Source of the DNA: Thermodesulfovibrio sp.
GTDB taxonomy: Bacteria > Nitrospirota > Thermodesulfovibrionia > Thermodesulfovibrionales > Thermodesulfovibrionaceae
Assembly: GCA_026415595.1 (NCBI GenBank)
Contig: JAOAGU010000005.1
Coordinates: 1 to 31,527 of the forward strand
Direction: 5' to 3'
Length of the DNA: 31,527 nt
The translations under genes were made by a program, and so were the position numbers. This document shows, in pieces, positions 23,684 to 30,729 of this stretch. The notes under the pieces were generated by a model that worked only from the letters and a program-made list of their open reading frames with translations, was not told the DNA's origin and did no database searches. Numbering within the stretch: the stretch's first letter is position 1; each line of letters opens with the position of its first letter.

Positions 23684-24674
23684 AATATTAAATCAAATAG
23701 AGTTAAAGAAAAAGTTAAAAAAACTTAAAAAAGAAGGAAAGAAAATTGTTTTTACAAATGGCTGCTTTGATATCATCCATACTGGACATGTAAGATATCT
23801 CAGAGAATCAAAGAGGTTAGGAGATATCCTTGTTGTAGGACTCAATTCAGACATTTCGGTAAAAAAAATCAAACCCCTAAGACCTATTAATTCAGAAAAT
23901 GAAAGGGCAGAAGTACTGGCATCGCTTGAAATGGTTGATTTTGTCACTTTATTTGATGAAGAAACTCCGTATAATCTCATAAAACTTCTTCAGCCAGATG
24001 TTCTTGTAAAGGGAGGAGATTGGAAGATTGATGAAATCGTAGGTGCAGACCTTGTGAAGGAAGTATATAGTCTTCCATATTCAGAAGGATTTTCAACAAC
24101 TGGGATAATAGAAAAAATTCTACAAAAATATTCAATAAAAAAAACTGACGAGCAAATTATTAAAAAAGCCAAAAAGACAAAGTTCCTGATTCTTGATGTA
24201 GACGGAGTGCTCACATCTGGAGGTATAGTACTTGATAATGAAAATAATGAACTTAAGATTTTCAATGTAAGAGACGGGCATGGGCTTGTGATGTTACATA
24301 AATCAGGAATAAATATTGCAGTAATTACAGGCAGATATTCAAAGGCTTTAGAAAGAAGAATGAAAGAACTTGGAATTACAGAGGTACATCAGGGTACGAG
24401 AGAGAAACTCAAAATTTTTAATGAAATAGTTAGGAAATATAAGCTCAAACAAGAGGAAATCTCAGCAATGGGAGATGACATAATTGATTTATCAATCTTA
24501 AGCAGAGTTGGACTGTCTGTCTCTCCACAGGATGGACATGAAGAAGTAAAAAACAGAGTTGACTATGTTACTGAAAAAAAAGCTGGAGAGGGTGCTGTAA
24601 GAGAACTCTGTGATATAATCCTTAAATCTAAGGGATTACTGGATAAATTTATAGATGAATATAAGAACCTTTAA
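23676..24674 (+). CDS. Fusion of a heptose-1-phosphate adenylyltransferase (RfaE2/HldE-C-like) and a KdsC-like HAD phosphatase
   Basis: The 332-residue protein has two enzyme domains. Residues 1-150 are a cytidylyltransferase-fold domain with VFTNGCFDIIHTGH (HxGH at 35-38), VVGLNSD, KGGDW and the closing TTGIIEKI, matching RfaE2, which makes ADP-heptose from heptose 1-phosphate. Residues 165-332 are a KdsC-type HAD phosphatase with LDVDGVLT (Asp174 and Asp176), VRDGHGL, ITGR at 217-220 and GDD at 266-268, matching the Kdo-8-phosphate phosphatase of the Kdo pathway. Both active sites look intact. The two reactions belong to separate branches of LPS inner-core synthesis. An alternative is that the HAD part acts on another sugar phosphate, for example in the heptose pathway itself. 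It overlaps the Nudix gene by eight bases and pgsA by 20. Confidence 0.9.
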   Translation: MDKILNQIELKKKLKKLKKEGKKIVFTNGCFDIIHTGHVRYLRESKRLGDILVVGLNSDISVKKIKPLRPINSENERAEVLASLEMVDFVTLFDEETPYNLIKLLQPDVLVKGGDWKIDEIVGADLVKEVYSLPYSEGFSTTGIIEKILQKYSIKKTDEQIIKKAKKTKFLILDVDGVLTSGGIVLDNENNELKIFNVRDGHGLVMLHKSGINIAVITGRYSKALERRMKELGITEVHQGTREKLKIFNEIVRKYKLKQEEISAMGDDIIDLSILSRVGLSVSPQDGHEEVKNRVDYVTEKKAGEGAVRELCDIILKSKGLLDKFIDEYKNL

Positions 24675-25191
24675 TCTTCCAACAATATTAACAGTCATAC
24701 GCATATTAATTATTCCCCTTTTCGTAATAGAAGCACCTTCAGATCCCCAATTAGGAGCTTTTTTGTTTCTTGTTGCAGGTATAACAGACTTTCTTGATGG
24801 CTATTTAGCAAGAAAATTCAAGCAGGTAACAAAACTTGGAATTATTTTAGATCCTATTGCAGATAAACTTCTCATAATCACTGCTTTAATAATTCTTGTT
24901 GATCTTGTAAGAGTTCCCTCTTGGATAGCAACTACTATTATTCTCAGAGAATTTATAATTACAACTCTCCGATTTTACGCTCTTTCAAGAGGAATTGTTA
25001 TTCCTGCCGAAACTGCTGGTAAAGCAAAGACAGTCATACAGATGATATCAATCCTTCTTCTACTTATTGCAGAGGAAATTTATGGAATAGACCTCTATAA
25101 TATCGGGCTTGTCTTAATTTATATTGCTACTGGAATGGCTGTATACTCAGGCGTAGGATATATAATCCACTTCTGGAGGAATATAAAATGA
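24655..25191 (+). CDS. pgsA: CDP-diacylglycerol--glycerol-3-phosphate 3-phosphatidyltransferase (PgsA)
   Basis: PgsA makes phosphatidylglycerol phosphate from the CdsA product. The 178 residues contain the full CDP-alcohol phosphatidyltransferase motif Dx2DGx2ARx8Gx3Dx3D between Asp45 and Asp70, with metal-binding Asp45, Asp48, Asp66 and Asp70. About five or six hydrophobic helices follow the NLPTILTVIRI start that is typical of PgsA. Phosphatidylserine synthase is a less likely alternative because of length and N-terminus. It starts 20 bases inside the fusion gene and overlaps plsY by four bases. Confidence 0.94.
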   Translation: MNIRTFNLPTILTVIRILIIPLFVIEAPSDPQLGAFLFLVAGITDFLDGYLARKFKQVTKLGIILDPIADKLLIITALIILVDLVRVPSWIATTIILREFIITTLRFYALSRGIVIPAETAGKAKTVIQMISILLLLIAEEIYGIDLYNIGLVLIYIATGMAVYSGVGYIIHFWRNIK

Positions 25192-25775
25192 GCCTTCTTC
25201 TGTGCCTCTTTGCATTCTTCTTTGGTTCTATCCCTTGGGGATATATTATCGGCAAGGCAAAGGGAATTGACTTAAGAAAAACAGGTAGCGGAAACATTGG
25301 AGCAACAAATGTGTTAAGAACAATCGGTAAAAAAGAGGCTTTAGCTACCCTTTTGCTTGATATATCAAAGGGTTTCATACCTGTATTGCTTGTGCAATTA
25401 TTTTATCCCCACGAAAAAAATTTAATGGGAACTGTAGGAGTTCTTGCTATCTTAGGACACTGTTTTACTCCTTTTCTCAAATTTAAAGGTGGAAAGGGAG
25501 TTGCAACTTCAATTGGAGTTATTTTAGCTTATACACCACTGGCAGGGTTAATTACACTATTTATCTGGATATTAATATTTAAAATATTCCGCATTTCCTC
25601 TCTCGGTGCTCTTATAGCTTTTGGTTTGCTGCCATTGAATGTCTTTTTACTGAATTATCCTTATGAAGTCACAATTTTTACTTTTATATTTACGGTAATC
25701 ATTTATTTAAGACATACTGACAACATAAAAAGATTATTAAAAGGCACAGAGCCGAGAATGGGTGATAAAAAATGA
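25188..25775 (+). CDS. plsY: Acyl-phosphate glycerol-3-phosphate acyltransferase (PlsY)
   Basis: PlsY makes lysophosphatidic acid from glycerol 3-phosphate and acyl phosphate in the inner membrane. The 195 residues show the three conserved motifs: GSIPWGYIIGK, GSGNIGATNVLR and GHCFTPFLKFKGGKGVATS. About five hydrophobic helices surround them. The partner PlsX is not in the window. The gene overlaps its neighbours on both sides by four bases. Confidence 0.96.
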   Translation: MSLLLCLFAFFFGSIPWGYIIGKAKGIDLRKTGSGNIGATNVLRTIGKKEALATLLLDISKGFIPVLLVQLFYPHEKNLMGTVGVLAILGHCFTPFLKFKGGKGVATSIGVILAYTPLAGLITLFIWILIFKIFRISSLGALIAFGLLPLNVFLLNYPYEVTIFTFIFTVIIYLRHTDNIKRLLKGTEPRMGDKK

Positions 25776-26446
25776 AAAAAGCTGTTATTCTCCTTAGCGG
25801 TGGGATTGATTCTTCAACAACCCTTGCAATAGCAAAGGCTGAAGGATATGAGATTTATGCTATTTCCTTTGACTATGGACAGCGCCATAAAATTGAACTT
25901 GTAAGCGCAAAAAAAATTGCTAAAACTATGGGAGCTAAGGAACATCTTATCGTATCCTTTGATATGAGGAAAATTGGAGGCTCTGCTCTTACAACAGAAG
26001 TTAATATTCCTAAAGGTGAAATAGAAGGAATTCCTATAACCTATGTGCCTGCAAGAAATACTATATTTCTAAGCTTTGCCCTCGCATGGGCTGAGGTGCT
26101 TTTTTGCCCAAGTATCTTTATAGGTGCGAACATAATGGATTATTCTGGATATCCTGACTGCAGGCCAGAATATCTTCATGCTTTTGAGGCAATGGCTAAT
26201 CTTGCAACTAAAGTGGCAGTGGAAGGAAAAATTAAATTTAAAATAGAAGCTCCACTTCTCTATCTAACAAAAGCTGAGATAATCAGAAAAGGCATTGCTT
26301 TGGGACTTGATTACTCTCTTACATGGAGCTGTTATGATCCACAAGGTGAATCTGAAAATCCTACACCTTGCCTTAAATGTCCAAGCTGTGTTTACAGATT
26401 AAAAGGTTTTGAAGAAGCAGGCATAAAAGACCCTTTACTTAAATGA
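25772..26446 (+). CDS. queC: 7-cyano-7-deazaguanine synthase (QueC)
   Basis: QueC converts 7-carboxy-7-deazaguanine to preQ0 on the way to queuosine in tRNA. The 224 residues show the PP-loop LSGGIDSS at 8-15, DYGQRHKIEL, YVPARNTIFLS, and the zinc-binding cysteines Cys187, Cys200, Cys203 and Cys206 (TPCLKCPSC). All expected catalytic elements are present. Other queuosine genes are not nearby. It sits between two lipid acyltransferase genes with four-base overlaps on both sides. Confidence 0.96.
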   Translation: MKKAVILLSGGIDSSTTLAIAKAEGYEIYAISFDYGQRHKIELVSAKKIAKTMGAKEHLIVSFDMRKIGGSALTTEVNIPKGEIEGIPITYVPARNTIFLSFALAWAEVLFCPSIFIGANIMDYSGYPDCRPEYLHAFEAMANLATKVAVEGKIKFKIEAPLLYLTKAEIIRKGIALGLDYSLTWSCYDPQGESENPTPCLKCPSCVYRLKGFEEAGIKDPLLK

Positions 26447-27150
26447 TTACACTAAAACTATACACAAATGTAATAAAAAAAATAATACTTAGCTCTATCA
26501 AGGCTAAAAGAGGAGAATATTCTTATGAAGAGCTTGTTATTGATGGCTTAAAAGTACTTCAGATGATGAGAGATGTGGGCTGTAAGATTACAATTAAAGG
26601 TGTCGAAAATCTGAAGAATCTCAATCCTCCATGTGTATTTATAGCAAACCATATGAGCACCCTTGAAACATTTGTTCTGCCTGGAGTAATAGGCAAAGAG
26701 TTTAGAGTTACATTTGTTGTAAAAAGGTCTCTGCTTAACTATCCATTTTTTGGAAAAATCCTAACTTCCCTGCACCCTATTCCTGTTACAAGAAAAAATC
26801 CAAGGGAAGATTACAAAATAGTAATGCAGGAAGGATTAAAAAGGCTTGAAGAAAGAATTTCTGTAATTGTATTTCCTCAGGCAGCAAGAGAGATTACCTT
26901 TGACCCTAATAAATTTAATACCCTGGGCATTAAGCTTGCAAAGAAAGCCTCTGTACCTGCTGTTCCCATTGCATTAAGAACAGATGCATGGGGAATGGGC
27001 AAAATAATAAAAGACTTCGGTAAGATTGATCCATCAAAACCAATTTGCTTTTTTATTGGAAAGCCTTTATATGTTCAAAATAAAGGACTTAAGGAACATC
27101 TTCAAATTATTGAATTCATAGAACAGTCACTTAGAAAATGTTATAATTAA
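26443..27150 (+). CDS. PlsC-like lysophospholipid acyltransferase with variant motifs
   Basis: The 235-residue protein belongs to the LPLAT/PlsC superfamily. The ANHMSTLETF segment corresponds to the NHx4D catalytic motif, but the acidic residue is Glu75 instead of Asp (His70-x4-Glu75). The usual FPEGTRS substrate-binding motif reads FPQAARE at 144-150. VPAVPIALRTD matches the fourth conserved block. A clear transmembrane helix is lacking. With CdsA, PgsA and PlsY in the same operon, acylation of lysophosphatidic acid is the natural guess. The changed motifs leave open another acyl acceptor, so I give no gene symbol. It overlaps queC by four bases and is two bases from the EndoQ gene. Confidence 0.87.
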   Translation: MITLKLYTNVIKKIILSSIKAKRGEYSYEELVIDGLKVLQMMRDVGCKITIKGVENLKNLNPPCVFIANHMSTLETFVLPGVIGKEFRVTFVVKRSLLNYPFFGKILTSLHPIPVTRKNPREDYKIVMQEGLKRLEERISVIVFPQAAREITFDPNKFNTLGIKLAKKASVPAVPIALRTDAWGMGKIIKDFGKIDPSKPICFFIGKPLYVQNKGLKEHLQIIEFIEQSLRKCYN

Positions 27151-27152
27151 CC

Positions 27153-28415
27153 ATGTTTTACGCTGATCTTCATATCCATTCCAAATTCTCCAGAGCAACA
27201 AGTAAAGATATGAATCTTGAAACAATTGAGCAGTGGGCTCAAATAAAGGGAATTAAATTAATTGGTACTGGTGATTTTTCTCATCCAGAATGGCTTAGAG
27301 AAATAGAAAAAAAGCTTAATGAAGAGGGGGACGGATTATTTTCTCTAAAAAAACAGTATAAATTAGAAGTACCAGAGTCCTGTCGGAAAGAAGTGTTTTT
27401 CATTCTTTCATCCGAAATAAGCTGTATTTACCAAAAAAATACAAAGCTCAGAAAAATCCATTTATTAGTTTTATCACCCTCTATACGTGATGTCACAAAA
27501 ATAAATCATGCCTTAACTCATATCGGTAGCCTTATATCTGATGGAAGACCCATTCTTGGAATTGATGCAAAAGAATTTATCAAAATAATACTTGAACTTA
27601 GTCCTGAATCAATGATTATTCCTGCCCATGCATGGACTCCTCATTTTTCAATTTTTGGTTCTCAATCAGGCTTTGACAGCATTGAAGAATGCTTTGAAGA
27701 ATTAACTCCCTATATTTACGCCATAGAGACAGGTTTAAGCTCAGACCCCCCTATGAACTGGCGGTTAAGCAAGCTTGATAGCATAATTCTTATTTCTAAC
27801 TCCGATGCCCATTCACCGACTAAAATAGGAAGAGAGGCAAATATTTTTGAAATAGAATTGAACTATAAAGCCTTAACTGAGGCAATTAAAACCGGGAAAG
27901 GCTTTCTTGGAACAGTAGAGTTCTTTCCAGAAGAAGGCAAGTATCACTACGATGGGCATAGAGCTTGTGGAATAAGACTTTCACCAAAAGAAACCATCAA
28001 GAGAAACTATCTTTGCCCTGTATGCGGGAAAAAATTAACTGTTGGTGTTATGCACAGGGTTGAAATGCTTTCAGACCGTGAAGAGGGATTTAAACCTCCT
28101 AAGGCATTTCCTTTTAAATCAATTATTCCCTTATCTGAAATAATTGCTGAAATCAATAAAACCTCAAGCCAGAGTAAAGTGGTATCTAACCACTATATAA
28201 AAGCTATTAATAATCTCGGCAATGAATATGATATACTTTTGAACAAAAATCTGAAGGAGATAGAAAGATTTGATACCCTTCTCGCAGAGGCAATTGATAG
28301 AATGAGAAAAGGTAAAATTGTAGTAGAACCTGGATATGATGGAGAATATGGTAAAATAAAAGTTTTTGGCGAAACTGTAGAGACAACCCCGAAGGGGCAA
28401 GCATTACTTTTTTAG
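27153..28415 (+). CDS. Endonuclease Q homologue (PHP-domain nuclease) with C-terminal QALLF
   Basis: EndoQ, known from Thermococcales and a few bacteria, cuts DNA 5' of deaminated bases such as uracil and hypoxanthine, and of abasic sites. The 420 residues have a PHP metal site: DLHIHSKFS with His7 and His9, GTGDFSH with Asp41 and His44, Glu88, His103, PAHAWTPH with His159 and His164, and NSDAH with Asp218 and His220. A zinc-finger-like element follows (Cys272, Cys288, Cys291 in CPVCGKKLT), then a helical C-terminal region. The last five residues are QALLF, which fits a bacterial sliding-clamp-binding motif. The stop codon directly abuts the helicase ATG. The assignment to EndoQ is from motif pattern and domain order; activity is inferred. 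Confidence 0.87.
   Translation: MFYADLHIHSKFSRATSKDMNLETIEQWAQIKGIKLIGTGDFSHPEWLREIEKKLNEEGDGLFSLKKQYKLEVPESCRKEVFFILSSEISCIYQKNTKLRKIHLLVLSPSIRDVTKINHALTHIGSLISDGRPILGIDAKEFIKIILELSPESMIIPAHAWTPHFSIFGSQSGFDSIEECFEELTPYIYAIETGLSSDPPMNWRLSKLDSIILISNSDAHSPTKIGREANIFEIELNYKALTEAIKTGKGFLGTVEFFPEEGKYHYDGHRACGIRLSPKETIKRNYLCPVCGKKLTVGVMHRVEMLSDREEGFKPPKAFPFKSIIPLSEIIAEINKTSSQSKVVSNHYIKAINNLGNEYDILLNKNLKEIERFDTLLAEAIDRMRKGKIVVEPGYDGEYGKIKVFGETVETTPKGQALLF
28398..28412 (+). other. Codons for the terminal QALLF, a putative beta-clamp-binding peptide
   Basis: The last five codons of the EndoQ homologue encode QALLF, which fits QxxLF-type clamp-binding pentapeptides. Such motifs often sit at the extreme C-terminus of bacterial repair and replication proteins. 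The function is inferred. Confidence 0.5.
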
Positions 28416-30080
28416 ATGAATCTAAATAAAAATCAAAAATTAGCAGTAGAGAGTTTAGACAAATACCTCTGCGTTTTGGCAGGTCCTGGAACTGGTAAAA
28501 CTCTTACTATAACAGCGAAAATAATCCATCTTCTAAAGGAAGGTTTGAATCCGGAAGAAATCTCTGCACTCACATTCACCCAAAAAGCAGCAATTGAAAT
28601 GAGAGAAAGAGTTATTAAACATCTTGACAAAAAAGAACACCTGCCCTTTATAGGAACCTTTCATCTTCTATGCATCAGACTTTTACGAGAGTTTCTGCCG
28701 AAAGGTGAAAGGAATTTTCAACTATGCACAAGAGCAAAACAGAAGGAAATTATCAGTACTATCACTGAAAAAAGTGCTGATAAAATTATTGATAAAATAT
28801 CAAAATTCAAAAACAAAACATTGACACTTGATGATAAAACCATTCCTGTATATGAAAAGTATGAAAATAAAAAGAAAGAGTTAAATCTTCTTGATTTTGA
28901 TGATTTATTGATTAAAACTCTTGAAATGCTTAACAATAAAGAAATTCCCCCTCTTTTTAATCACTTAATTGTTGATGAATTCCAAGACATAAATAAAATT
29001 CAGTATGAAATCATAAAGAGACTTCTAAAAGAGACAGGTTGTCTTTCAGTTTTTGGAGACCCTGACCAAGCAATATACTCCTTCAGGGGCTCAGAAATAG
29101 AACTTTTTTTAAATTTGCCTGCAGATTTTAATTCTCTAATGCTTTTAAATCTTTCTTTTAATTACCGTTCTCAAGCAAATATAATAAATGCTTCAAATAA
29201 GTTTATCACTGCAAATACTAAAAGGTTTTCAAAAAAGATAGAGCCTACAAAGCCTTCCACATATCCTTTGATTTTGATTGAAGTGGAAGATGAATATGAG
29301 GAAGCAAGGACTATTCTCAATGAGATAAAAAGGAGAATCGGAGCAACAGACTTCACAGATTTATATAAAAATAAAGAAGAAACTAATTATAGTTATAATA
29401 GTTTTGCAGTTCTAACAAGAACTAACAGACAGCTGAAAATTATAAAAGAATTACTCCTAAATGAAGGAATAGTAGTGAAAACGATCGAAAAAGATGCAGA
29501 TAAATGGATAGATTCATTTATAAAGAAGCTTTCAGAACTTTTAACTAAAGAAAAAATATCAAAAAAACTATTAGAGACCATCCCCCTCTATGATTTCTTA
29601 GAGGACTCAGGAATTCTTGAGGTATTAGAAGACTACGAGGCTTTTATGATTAAAAATATTGCAAAAGCCTATAGAAAAGGTACTTTAATTGAACAAATTC
29701 AAGCTTTTAGGGATGAAATTTCTGGGCTCACTGCCTTTGACCTTTTCCCAGAAAATCTAAATGCTGTGAGTCTTTTAACCCTCCATGGTTCAAAGGGACT
29801 TGAATTTCCGGTAGTTTTCATTGCTGGTTTTGAGGAAGGACTTATACCCTATACATTATCATCTGATTGGAACATAGAAGAAGAAAGAAGGCTTTTTTAC
29901 GTAGGAATGACTCGTGCAATGGATGAATTAATTATACTTTATGCAAGGAATAGATTTATAAATGGAAAAAAGCTATCTCTTCCGGTTTCTTCCTTTTTAA
30001 AGGAAATCCCAGAAGAATTTATAATGACAAAAAAAGTCCGTCCTAAAAAGGACGGACCACTACAAAAGGGACTTTTTTAG
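28416..30080 (+). CDS. Compact UvrD/PcrA-type superfamily 1 helicase with C-terminal QKGLF
   Basis: The 554 residues carry the SF1A helicase motifs in order: Walker A GPGTGKT at 23-29, ALTFTQKAAIEM (Ia), DEFQD at 187-191 (II), FGDPDQAIYSFRGS (III), NYRSQANI (IV), LTLHGSKGLEFPVVFIAG at about 454-471 (V) and EERRLFYVGMTRA at about 489-501 (VI). It is about 150 residues shorter than UvrD or PcrA. The shortage lies mainly between motifs IV and V, where the 2B subdomain normally sits, and in the C-terminal tail. The protein ends in QKGLF after a basic linker, another clamp-motif-like peptide. It starts directly at the EndoQ stop, so the two are surely co-translated. The last 40 bases contain the terminator of the opposing gene. 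Confidence 0.92.
   Translation: MNLNKNQKLAVESLDKYLCVLAGPGTGKTLTITAKIIHLLKEGLNPEEISALTFTQKAAIEMRERVIKHLDKKEHLPFIGTFHLLCIRLLREFLPKGERNFQLCTRAKQKEIISTITEKSADKIIDKISKFKNKTLTLDDKTIPVYEKYENKKKELNLLDFDDLLIKTLEMLNNKEIPPLFNHLIVDEFQDINKIQYEIIKRLLKETGCLSVFGDPDQAIYSFRGSEIELFLNLPADFNSLMLLNLSFNYRSQANIINASNKFITANTKRFSKKIEPTKPSTYPLILIEVEDEYEEARTILNEIKRRIGATDFTDLYKNKEETNYSYNSFAVLTRTNRQLKIIKELLLNEGIVVKTIEKDADKWIDSFIKKLSELLTKEKISKKLLETIPLYDFLEDSGILEVLEDYEAFMIKNIAKAYRKGTLIEQIQAFRDEISGLTAFDLFPENLNAVSLLTLHGSKGLEFPVVFIAGFEEGLIPYTLSSDWNIEEERRLFYVGMTRAMDELIILYARNRFINGKKLSLPVSSFLKEIPEEFIMTKKVRPKKDGPLQKGLF
30029..30057 (-). terminator. Intrinsic terminator of the DJ-1/PfpI gene, inside the helicase coding region
   Basis: On the minus strand a perfect nine-base-pair GC-rich stem (arms 30057-30049 and 30044-30036, gtccgtcct/aggacggac) with a TTTT loop is followed by seven T residues (30035-30029). 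It lies 20 bases past the PfpI stop and inside the codons for the helicase C-terminal linker. Confidence 0.88.
30063..30077 (+). other. Codons for the terminal QKGLF, a putative beta-clamp-binding peptide
   Basis: The last five codons of the helicase encode QKGLF. The QxxLF pattern matches that at the end of the upstream EndoQ homologue. Lys and Gly at the middle positions are less usual than in strong clamp motifs, so binding is inferred with caution. Confidence 0.4.
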
Positions 30081-30661
30081 GCTTTAATTTTTGTTCCAAG
30101 TAACTCAAGAAACTTTCTTATCCACTCAGGATGAGCAGGCCAAGCAGGTGCTGTAACAATATTGCCATCTACACAGGCGTTTGAAAAGGTAGCATTAACA
30201 TCACACCATTTACCTCCTGCGAGTAAAATTTCAGCCTTTACTGCAGGATAGGCAGTTAGAGTTTTACCCTTTATCACGTTTGCTGCTGTTAAAAGTTGAA
30301 TTCCATGGCATATGGCAGCCACGGGCTTGCCAGAGGTGACAAAATGTTTTACTATTTCAATCACCTTATCATTCAATCTCAGATATTCAGGTGCTCTTCC
30401 ACCAGGAATTATTAGGGCGTCATACTTCTTGGGATCAATCTTGTCAAAATTGGCATTAATCATAAAGTTATGGCCTCTTTTTTCCGTATATGTTTGGTCT
30501 CCTTCAAAATCATGCACTGCAGTTTTTACTGTTTCGCCAGCCTTTTTACCTGGACACACTGCATGTACAGTGTGTCCAACCATTTTTAACATCTGAAAGG
30601 GAACCATCGCCTCATAATCTTCAACAAAGTCTCCTACAATCATTAAAATCTTCTTTGCCAT
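30077..30661 (-). CDS. DJ-1/PfpI family protein
   Basis: The 194 residues form one DJ-1/PfpI domain (glutamine amidotransferase-like fold). The nucleophile elbow AICHG places the reactive cysteine at Cys118 with His119 next to it, and DFVEDYEAMVP supplies the acidic partner (Glu17). The segment HDFEGDQTYTEKRGHNF is typical of a widespread subgroup. Members are reported as proteases, chaperones or glyoxalase/deglycase-like enzymes, so the activity is not predicted here. The gene stands alone with its own -10 (TATAAT), a GGAGGTG ribosome binding site and a terminator. Its stop overlaps the convergent helicase stop by four bases. Confidence 0.93.
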   Translation of the reverse strand: MAKKILMIVGDFVEDYEAMVPFQMLKMVGHTVHAVCPGKKAGETVKTAVHDFEGDQTYTEKRGHNFMINANFDKIDPKKYDALIIPGGRAPEYLRLNDKVIEIVKHFVTSGKPVAAICHGIQLLTAANVIKGKTLTAYPAVKAEILLAGGKWCDVNATFSNACVDGNIVTAPAWPAHPEWIRKFLELLGTKIKA

Positions 30662-30691
30662 ACTACACCTCCAGAGTATTTATTTTATTAA

Positions 30692-30697
30692 ATTATA
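30692..30697 (-). promoter_or_regulatory. -10 element of the DJ-1/PfpI gene
   Basis: A perfect TATAAT on the minus strand predicts a start near 30685 and a leader of about 24 bases with GGAGGTG (30673-30667) before the ATG. The -35 is not clear. Confidence 0.5.
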
Positions 30698-30707
30698 ACC
30701 AATTTTA

Positions 30708-30716
30708 TGTTAAGAT
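30708..30716 (+). promoter_or_regulatory. Possible extended -10 promoter of mlaE
   Basis: TGTTAAGAT (TG at 30708-30709, TAAGAT at 30711-30716) resembles an extended -10. It predicts a leader of about seven bases before the ATG at 30730, with no Shine-Dalgarno sequence. The -35 match is weak. Confidence 0.35.
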
Positions 30717-30729
30717 ATTTTTGTTTTCT

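Noticed and set aside
28387..28397. CCCC-GAA-GGGG hairpin near the end of the EndoQ gene as a terminator or attenuator
   Set aside because: The stem is only four base pairs and the T run begins about 12 bases later. The downstream helicase is clearly co-transcribed.
30490..30729. Upstream extension of the mlaE reading frame to 30490
   Set aside because: The extra 80 residues lie opposite the PfpI coding region and its promoter and contain nothing like MlaE. The ATG at 30730 gives a normal-length permease.
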